Part shown: positions 56,659-64,000 of the stretch, piece after piece
How positions within the stretch are numbered: the stretch's first letter is position 1
Layout: the number at the start of each line of letters is the position of its first letter
Assembly: GCA_000711775.1 (NCBI GenBank)
Contig: ARYC01000025.1
Span: forward strand, 1-64,000
Reading direction: 5' to 3'
Origin: Oxytricha trifallax
Taxonomy: Eukaryota; Ciliophora; Spirotrichea; Sporadotrichida; Oxytrichidae
DNA: 64,000 nt
Translations under genes and position numbers: made by a program
The notes under the pieces: model-generated
The model's input: only the letters and a program-made list of their open reading frames with translations
Told to the model about the DNA's origin: nothing
Databases searched by the model: none

Positions 56659-57272
56659 CCATGATATTTTTAATATTTAAAAAATTATAATAAGGATCAT
56701 GTATAATAAATATTTAAATTAATCAATTAATACTGTATAGTTGCTTTACTTTAAATATATTTAATGCAGTTATAAAGTTCAGGAGTCGGCAAATTATAAA
56801 ATTTTCTTGACGCTTTCTGGATTTTTATAAATTAATGAATTTAATTCATGAATTAATGTATAAATTAAGCATAAGTTCATGATTCAAAAATCATTTGAAT
56901 ATATGTAAATCCTTTTAGATTTATAATAATCCTTGTAGTATTGTAATAGCACCCTTTATTTATTCTATAATAATTATTTTATAGAAGTTTTTTTCTTAAT
57001 TCTATTCAAATTTTAGTTTTTAAATTCCTTATAGACTTATATAGATCCTTAAGGATTTCTAAATTTTTAAGATAATTTGAATCCTAAACTTAGCTTAAAC
57101 TTATTAATTTAAATATGATATCATCTTAAAATTATCAAATCTACAGTATGCGTCTTCAAATATTGAAATTTGCTTATGCCAAAATTATTGAACTTTATAT
57201 ATAGAAAATAAAGATTTCTTAGTCAAAGACTTATAGAGGATTTAATTTAAATTAATTTAAATTATATAATTA
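56659..57272. other. 614-bp IES with 8-bp pointer AATAAAAA
   Basis: AATAAAAA occurs at 56651-56658 and 57273-57280. Joining at the repeat gives SIMIGIFIEYYELLM without a frame break. The IES is very AT-rich and has no gene. Confidence 0.72.
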
Positions 57273-57950
57273 AATAAAAATGCCAATCATAATGGATTTA
57301 ATATATTCTTATAGTAGCAAATAACCAACGCATGTTAGCTTAAGCACAAGTTATTGTATAATGCTTCTTGAATCTTATTCTGCATCTGCATTTATTGTGA
57401 AGAAATAGAGATCAAGTATATAGCTTAACAAAAATATCAAGTAAAGGTAGAATTAGTTAATGAAGAATCTTTTTGCATATCTCTCCCATTTGAAATTGAG
57501 AATTGTTTAAATAAATTCGGTTTCAAAGTATTCAAGATTTGGGGAGTCTAAAAGATTTTTGATAAAATTCTTGTTAGTAATTGTAGCTGGAATATTTATC
57601 AAATTATATTAAATTTCAACTTGAGGTTGGTCATTTTTCTCATCTAAACTCTTACCTATATATTTATCATAGTCATTCCAAAGTGATGGATATGTGAATG
57701 ATTTTTTATCAATGTCAGATGAGAAAATGACAGAGCAATCTTAAGAATATTTGGGATAAGCAAGACTTGTAATTTAAGGGTAAGCCAATTAAGATTCAAA
57801 ATATTCTATAAGATTAATCTTTTTTTCAAGCATATAGCAAATGTGAGGATCAATACAAGTATTGAAGATCGAGTTATTGTTAAATTTAAGGGAAACGGTC
57901 CATAGGCTAGGGCTGATAAAACATTTTTAATCAATCTAAAAATCACAAAA
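57273..57950 (-). CDS. Channel gene piece with the first membrane segment
   Basis: From about CFISPSLWTVSLKFNNNS to IKSIMIGIFI at the pointer. Contains a soluble part (CIDPHICYMLEKKINLIEYF), the block SPNLEYFETEFIQTILNFKW and a hydrophobic segment (FYLYLIFLLSYILDLYFFTI), a layout common in ciliate TRP-like channels. No TGA. The 5' border near 57950 is not fixed. Confidence 0.75.
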
Positions 57951-58604
57951 CAATACATTTATTAATTATATTTCATTAAATATGCCTCTTATTGACTTTT
58001 AAAGAGGTCCATAATACTAAATCATATTAAAATAGTAAATCTTTCTTTGAAAATAGTAAAATATTAGAAATATTATTTTTAAGTAATTGCAAATAAACTT
58101 AAGATAGATATATGAAATTGATATTTTTATTAGTAATTTATAAAAATTCTATGATATTCATGATGTTGGATCCGAAAACTTAACCTATTACAGGATACTT
58201 AACAGAAAGATAAGTATTCTTACTACAAGAAAAGGTTTCAGTTTCTGGTCAGTAGTTTCTGATGAGTAGATCAACAAGAACTTCATTAAAGCCAAAGAGA
58301 CTAGGTTAAGGAAACAAAGATTCTGATCAGTTTATTTTACAGAAAAGTTTAGGTGACACTAAGTATCCTGTTATAGGTTAAGTTATCGGATCCAACATCA
58401 TAATTGATTTTTTGACTCCTTTATAAGTCAATTGAAGACTTATTTCATGAGTTATAATTAGTGATTGTATTGTTTTATGATTTTTAGGTTGCTTAAATAA
58501 TTTGATTAAAAAAAATGTGTTGTCAGCCTAAGGGCTATTACCATTAAATTTTATGACCATGCTAAGAATTATATTAATTTTTCTGTATTAATTTTTTTAA
58601 ACAC
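57951..58604. other. Probable IES containing a small MITE
   Basis: AT-rich, no gene. It separates two coding pieces of the minus strand and holds the MITE 58161-58400. Pointer not identified. Confidence 0.5.
58161..58400. mobile_element. 240-bp MITE
   Basis: Inverted ends TGATGTTGGATCCGAAAACT and complement over about 65 bp, including TTAACCTATTACAGGATACTTA. No ORF. Lies in spacer of the channel gene. Confidence 0.75.
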
Positions 58605-59180
58605 AATAATCTAAGATAGTCCCTTTGCTCAAATGAGGAGGACATATTTGTGGACTAATAGGTGGGTTGATTTGCAAAAGCCTTTTGTAACATTCCTCTA
58701 TCACAAGCTCACTTCTATAGATGCAAGAAAAAAGGAATGAGCTATGAAGTCCCTAATTGTAATTAAAAATATGAGTTTCACTCATATTCTGAATAACTCT
58801 AATTAACTAATAATCACTTTGATTATTTCGTAAGTTTAGACAGTTAAATAGAATCTAATCTATTGATTTAAATTCATACTGTGTGAAATGCATTACCTGG
58901 CTATTTAAATAGTATTCATACTTATTCAAAACTACATATATCTTAACATGCAGTTTCAAAGGATTTATAAAGTCAAAATTGTCAATCAACTAGTTGATAA
59001 TATTGGTTTTATATATATTGTCTTCTTAAGCACAATAGAATCTGTAGTTAAACTACTTTAGCGGCTTATTGACAGTGAAAGAACCAATAAATTGAAAGTG
59101 ATCTAAGTGGAATATTATATAATCATAGCAACCAGATTCAGAATAGAATGGAAGCTTGAATATTGATGCTCGAAAATGGT
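58605..59180 (-). CDS. Upstream gene piece, probably channel N-terminal region
   Basis: Continuous minus frame: FRASIFKLPFYSESGCYDYI, FHLDHFQFIGSFTVNKPLKQ, NPLKLHVKIYVVLNKYEYYL, CYKRLLQINPPISPQICPPH. No TGA over 570 bp. Position and orientation suggest the N-terminal part of the same channel, but no pointer joins it and it could be another gene. The 5' end abuts a foldback MITE. Confidence 0.55.
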
Positions 59181-59543
59181 AAATAAATTTAAATAAAATT
59201 AAATATAAATCAAAATCTTGGCAGTTAAAGTGTGCCAATCTGAACGATGTTAAACTCATTTTGTAGAGAATTTAAAATTAGCTGAAATTTATTATTGATG
59301 AAACTATTTTAATGCATACCTGGAGCGAGATTACTCGACTTTAATTAAACCCCTCTTATTCGCTGAATTGTTCCCTCATATTCAAGTCGAGTAATCTCGC
59401 TCCAGGTATGCAATAAAATAGTTTCATCAATAATAAAGTCAGCTAATTTTAAATTCTCTACAAAATGAGTTTAACATCGTTCAGATTGGCACACTTTAAC
59501 TGCCAAGATTTTGATTTATATTTAATTTTATTTAAATTTATTT
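59181..59543. mobile_element. 363-bp foldback MITE
   Basis: Arms of about 165 bp (AAATAAATTTAAATAAAATT at the left) are nearly perfect complements around a centre near 59362 with AAACCCCTCTTATTCGC. Contains GCATACCTGGAGCGAG in both arms. No gene. Confidence 0.8.
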
Positions 59544-59715
59544 GTATTCCTAATATATTATATTGTTTTTCAAATCATTTAAATAGTAAAAACTATTTAA
59601 TCAATCGAGATTTATTTCTAGCTTTCGTTTATCATTAATATCAGCTATTTTAGGAATGATTACGTTATTAATATCAAATTGCATGACATGTAAAGTAAGA
59701 TCATAGGAACTTTAG

Positions 59716-60089
59716 GGGGGAAGTTTCCTGCCCCAACATTAAATTTTATATTGTTTGGCAATTAAAATATTAGAAATTAATAAATTTCAATTTCATTTAC
59801 CATAACCATGTACTAAACAACTTTTATTAATATATAATTTTCAAGGTACATAATTACTCTGTATCAAATTATATATTATAAACAAGGCTAAAATAATTTA
59901 TTTTTATTTATAAATAATGTGATTTTCATTGTAATATAAATTCTATATCAAGGTAGAAATAATATTTGAAGCTAAATTAAAAATAACTATATCATAATTG
60001 ATGATAAAGATTCTTTCAAAATTATAAAAATTGCATATTTTTATGCATGGGGCAGGAAACTTCCGAAGGAGGCAGGAAACTTTTCCCCC
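59716..60089. mobile_element. 374-bp G-rich-ended MITE, third family member
   Basis: Starts G6AAGTTTCCTGCCCC; right end has two iterations, GCAGGAAACTTCC and GCAGGAAACTTTTC5. Interior unrelated to the other two members. Target duplication not clear. It lies about 180 bp upstream of the diverged transposase start. Confidence 0.7.
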
Positions 60090-60266
60090 GAAGTTTTCTT
60101 AATAAGAGTGTTGTTTTCTATCTTATACTTATTGATGATAATTTTATTATTTTCTACCTAGACAAGCACTATCTGATGCTCTGTCATTGTTAAAGTTTAC
60201 AATTATCAAAATCGAAGTAAAATTTGTAGATTGATTAAATTAATAAATTTTATTAAATTATTTTAT

Positions 60267-61287
60267 ATGGAGAAAAAATTTGATCTACATAATACATATA
60301 CAAATCTTATTTGCTTATTGAGATTTCGACAAAAAACTTACAGTAAACAAAGTAAAGTATATGCTTCAATTAAAGAAATTTCAAAGACATTAAACCTTTC
60401 AGAAAAAATAGTAAAATAAATTGAAGCAATTATAAACTGAAAATATTGAAGGCTCAAAGGACAAAAACATTCTTCATAGAATGACTTAAGAGTAACTTAA
60501 CCATTTACTATCAGAAAAAACTTTAGAGAATAAATGCTTTTATCAATTGAATAAAGAGCTAAAATTTTTCATCGAAATTTCCCAGAAATAAAAATATCTA
60601 CTTCAAGCTTGTATAAGCTTTATAAATAAAATGGAATTAAATATATGTCAACTTGAACGGAATACAATTTAACCGAATATAAAAAATAATAAATTCAACA
60701 AGACTTATCTAGGGTTTTTGAGGAATTAAATAAAATTATAGAAAATGGGGAAAATAGAGTATATCTAGATGAAACAATTTTTAAACCCCACTCAATAAAT
60801 TACAAATCATGGGCTCATAAATAGAAACCAGGCACTTAAAAAGGGGGTGTTAACCTATACCTTGGCAGCAGTTGTAATAATTAGTTCATAATTTGGATTA
60901 GAAGGCTTTAGAATAAAACCAAAGTCAATTAAGACAGATGACTTACTTCAGGTTCTATAAGATTTAGACTTAAGATATAAAGGGAAAAACTTGACAATAT
61001 TTCTAGACAATCTAAGGGCACATCACTCATAACTATTGAAGCAAACTGTTGAAAAAAATAGATGGAAGCTATAATTCAATGCAGCATATTCATCCAAGTG
61101 CAACTGCATTGAAAACATTTTTTCAAGAGTAAAATAGCTATATAAAAAAGACATTATAAAACTTTAATTCAAACTATCAAACAATAAACACTTCTAAATT
61201 GTTTAGGACTCAATTCTCAAAATAAAAATAAGTGACTGTATAAAAAGTGAAAACTTTTGCTTTAATTAACTTAAGATATAAAGTTGA
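60267..61287 (+). pseudogene. Diverged TBE-type DD34E transposase
   Basis: MEKKFDLHNTYTNLICLLRF start. LLSIEQRAKIFHRNFPEIKI aligns with the MFHRQFPELKIS block of TBEs; then VYLDETIFKPHS (first Asp, DE instead of the TBE ADE), TIFLDNLRAHHSQ (second Asp) and YSSKCNCIENIFSRVK (Glu), with 34 residues between second Asp and Glu. TGAs near 60437, 60449 and 60655 and a 1-nt shift in the G5 run near 60845 break it. Overall similarity to the TBE proteins is low but colinear. Confidence 0.8.
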
Positions 61288-61346
61288 TAAAAATTTTATT
61301 ATTTTATGTTAACATAAATTTTTAGTATATTTAAGTCTTAATTAAA

Positions 61347-62120
61347 TCAGTACAATTAAAGCCTTTTGCCTGGTGGGCTTTTCATTATTGTGTTTTCATC
61401 TCTGAATAACATATTTTATTATGTCTGCTAAAATTAGTTGCATTGTTTCTATTCCTATTCAAAGCCAGAAATTTCGTATCTTTTTCTTTTCTTAGGTTGC
61501 TTCCTGCCTAATGACTTTTGTTTAAGTAATGATAGCGCTTTGCCCTTGCGTTCTATATAGACATAAATATTTATGTACGCTTACTCGAGAAATGTGGAAT
61601 AGATTAGATTTCCTTTAAGAATTCTTAACTAATCTCTATGGTCTCCCCTAATTATTCTTCGTCTGTAGGTTAATTTCTTTGAGTTTACTAAGACATAACT
61701 ATTTATGTCAACCATTCATTTTTGAGTGTTCCTAAGACCCCATAGAAGAAATGCTTGTCAGGGATGTCCTTAGGAGCATCATAACCTCCAAGGTATCTAT
61801 TTACCACTTAATCGTCCTTGACATAATTAAATATGTTCAGGACCCCTAGTTCTGGATAGTTAGGTACATTTACATAAATTACGTCTGCTGATTTTAATAG
61901 CTCTTTTCTAGAAGCTAGCACATCTTTTATGAATCTCATGCTAGTTTTCTTATAGCTAGGTAAATGATAACCAGCTATATTTGTTAATACTTAAATATTT
62001 ACGTGAATATTTTAGGTGATTGTACCAGTCAGATTTTGTGTTCAAGCTCCCATCTAAAGTTCTGCTATTTATGTTCGTGATATTTCCCTAGTTTGCCTCT
62101 CGATTTTAATTTATGTTCAT
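61347..62120 (-). CDS. Diverged TBE 22-kDa homologue with two conserved introns
   Basis: MNINQNREANQGNITNINSR start at 62120. Intron 1 (61975-62002, 28 nt, GTAAA...TATAG) precedes GYHLPSYKKTSMRFIKDVL, matching GLFLPTMEGTKISFLKAI of TBEs. Then VNVPNYPELGVLNIF, DIPDKHFFYGVLGTLKNEWL, IPHFS, intron 2 (61553-61584, 32 nt, GTAAG...TATAG) at the same site and phase as in TBEs, and a basic tail (KRKGKALSLLKQKSLGRKQ) to TGA 61347. Spliced frame is unbroken, about 236 residues. Confidence 0.82.
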
Positions 62121-62646
62121 GCTATTTAATAACTATTAACTAAAGCTTTCTAACTAAATAATAGGTTTTAATAGCTTTAAATTGTATTGGATTATTTATG
62201 TATATTAACATAAATTAAAAATTGTATTGGTTAAATTTATGTATGTTGACCTAAATTAATATTAGCATAATTAAGGCGCTAGGCGCTCAATTCATTGTAT
62301 ATTAATCATATAAACTAATTGATAGTTAAAATGATAAAATAGTAGTCAAAAAGCTTAAAAATTAATTTATGTATAATCACCTAAATAAAATAAAATTTAT
62401 GTCAACTTACATAAATTATTAGGAACCTTTAAAATTTATTACAGGAATCTTTCAACAATATTATATATAATTTGCGACCTTCTCTTAGGAACCTTTCTAT
62501 ATCTTTTCATGAATCTTTCAAATTATTTTTCATTTATGTTCATGGACATAAATTTTTCACAAAATTTTCCCCAAGTCCTGATTTGATGATTTAATGTTAA
62601 TATTTAATACCCCTGTTTTTATATACTTAAATAAATTGTATTAAAT

Positions 62647-64000
62647 ATGAGAACACTTTCCTCTTCACTCTCTTCAAATATAGATTCAAGTGAAGATTCC
62701 TAACATAAAAATGAGTCGTCAATTAAGAGTAGTCATGTATCAAATAATGAGGAGCAAATTATGAATCAATAAACAATTGTAAACAAAAAGGATTCTAGAT
62801 ATAATTAATTCTATATCAGATGGTAAGCTAGAAGAACTGCATGAGCCAGCAACAAATCCAAAAAACCCACTAATCTTTATGAATGCTTGTTATGTAAAAA
62901 TATTTACACTGGAATCGAATTAAAATGACACTAAAACACTCACAATCGAAATAATGGAAAATTTATTTAACTTAAGAAAGGAGGACTTTATAGATGTTAA
63001 GTATGCATACAAAATAACGAATTAAAAGCTTACAAGACAAAAGAGCTGCTGTTGACGCACTTAAATTCTCATGAGTTAGATGATCTATAATAAAACGGAT
63101 ATCCTTAAAATGTAAGATAAATATATATTAACTATTTAGGTGATGAAATAAATAGAGAGAAATTAAAAAAGGATAAAACATGATTAAAATCTTCAAAACG
63201 ATGGTTTCTAGAATTCTTGTCAATCTTAAGAGTGCGACTTGTCTAAAGACTAATCACATTTTTTGAAAAATCAAAATGAAGATTCTAGTGTTCAATATAT
63301 AGATACAGTAATAGCCTTTCCTAAATAAGTAATCAGTCATACTTATGAGAATGCACGGTTAAGCTTTACAGTAAATCTAAACCATTTTATTAAGAATGAA
63401 GTTTAAATGATACTTTAACTTTCTAAAGATTAATAAAATCTAACAAATGATGAGGTAGCCTTTAATTAGGCTAAAGGAAGATAAACCGATTACAGTTTTG
63501 AAGAAATTAATCTAAACTTTAACATAGTCACACGACTTTGGGCTGAGTTAAAAATTTTATCCTTTTTAAGAAATGTAAAAGAAGCTTCAAGTAAGGATTG
63601 ATTAGTTGTAATTTCTTATAACGACAAAGTACTCAAATTGAAAAACTTGATTGGAAGTAGTCTTTGGGCTAATTTATTTTTCAAGAAAACAGAGAGAATT
63701 GTTTTAAAGTACTTATTCACACTATAGAGGCTGTTTAAGAGTTGCATTCAGCTGGAATCGTTTATAGATATTTATCTCCAAAAACCATAAAAGTCAAAGA
63801 TGATGAAAATATGAAAGTTTTGATAACAAATTATTAGTATTGGATGTTTCTTAAATGCCTATAACACTTTATCAAGATTAACTAAATCATGATAACATAG
63901 AAAATAGGGACTATAGATAAGATATATATTCTATTTTGATTATTCTTGTCCAGATACTAGCAGGGAAGAAATTTTTTAAGATAAAGAAAAGTTCAATTGA
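62647..64000 (+). pseudogene. Diverged TBE 57-kDa homologue; kinase motif lost (partial)
   Basis: MRTLSSSLSSNIDSSEDSQH start, Ser-rich. Finger 1: CLLCKNIYTGIELK then TGA where Lys/Arg is expected, then HQNTH. Finger 2: CQVCIQNNELKAYKTKELLL then THLNSH. Kinase-like remnant: LWAELKILSFLRNVKEAS, then after a 1-nt shift near 63712 IEAVQELHSAGIVYRYLSPK, where HRDLKPEN has become YRYLSPKT, so the catalytic Asp is gone. TGAs near 62840, 63180 and 63600. It runs off the window. Confidence 0.7.

Larger units (their letters stand above)
60090..64000. mobile_element. Diverged TBE-like element without visible telomeric ends (partial)
   Basis: Contains homologues of all three TBE genes with TBE order and orientation: transposase (plus), 22-kDa (minus, convergent), zinc-finger/kinase-like (plus, divergent). 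No C4A4 block was found upstream of the transposase, where true TBEs have it within about 100 bp; the G-rich MITE at 59716 occupies that area. The right end lies outside the window. Either a distinct, older lineage or a TBE whose end was lost. Confidence 0.8.

Noticed and set aside
60090-60266. Hidden telomeric end of the diverged TBE-like element
   Set aside because: No C4A4-like block on either strand; only the end of a G-rich MITE and AT-rich sequence.
1-64000. Euplotes as source (it also has C4A4 telomeres and Tec elements)
   Set aside because: Here TAA and TAG are frequent inside genes and TGA terminates; Euplotes reads TGA as Cys and uses TAA as stop.

Overview
The window looks like micronuclear (germline) DNA of a stichotrich ciliate of the Oxytricha/Stylonychia type. 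Three observations support this. (1) Real reading frames run through many in-frame TAA and TAG codons and end at TGA, so TAA/TAG = Gln and TGA = stop; most genes are therefore broken up or missed under the standard code. (2) Five transposon ends carry a 17-bp block of C4A4 telomeric repeat next to an ANT target duplication, the signature of telomere-bearing elements (TBEs). (3) Gene segments are separated by AT-rich spacers, and at one junction an 8-bp pointer can be read.

Layout: 1-1488 is the right part of a TBE. 1.5-7 kb is a tandem array of four decayed paralogues (minus strand) separated by a recurring 14-bp motif. 9.4-14.6 kb holds two long Gln-rich or low-complexity minus-strand genes. 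14.7-17.4 kb holds an unknown ORF and a Tc1/IS630-type transposase interrupted by a 1-kb segment. 18.2-27.7 kb is one TBE swollen to 9.5 kb by three nested insertions: a G-rich-ended element in the zinc finger of its 57-kDa gene, a 3.3-kb palindrome in its 22-kDa gene, and a second G-rich-ended element in its transposase. It splits a host minus-strand gene. 28.1-30.2 kb is a nest of small elements including a Merlin (IS1016/IS1595-type) transposon with its transposase. 30.3-36.3 kb contains three low-complexity gene pieces. 37-42 kb is mostly AT-rich, with a TBE fragment and a foldback relative of the Merlin element. 42.6-49.9 kb is a large palindrome with a complete 4.1-kb TBE in one arm. 51.5-59.2 kb is a cation-channel gene in several macronuclear-destined pieces, one split by a complete TBE (52510-56584). 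60.2 kb to the end is a strongly diverged TBE relative with the same three genes in the same order and orientations, and with conserved tiny introns, but without visible telomeric ends.

The three TBE genes occur as a set: a 42-kDa DD34E transposase that is convergent with a 22-kDa protein of unknown function, and a 57-kDa protein with two C2H2 fingers and a kinase-like domain, divergent from the 22-kDa gene. In the TBE in the channel gene, and in the composite TBE, removing the element with one copy of its ANT duplication keeps the host frame open, as expected for precise developmental excision.

Many frame breaks are single-base changes, often in homopolymers. Decay and sequencing error cannot be separated from this sequence alone, so such genes are marked as pseudogene or with reduced confidence. 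Ends of gene pieces (MDS/IES boundaries) are approximate unless a pointer is named.
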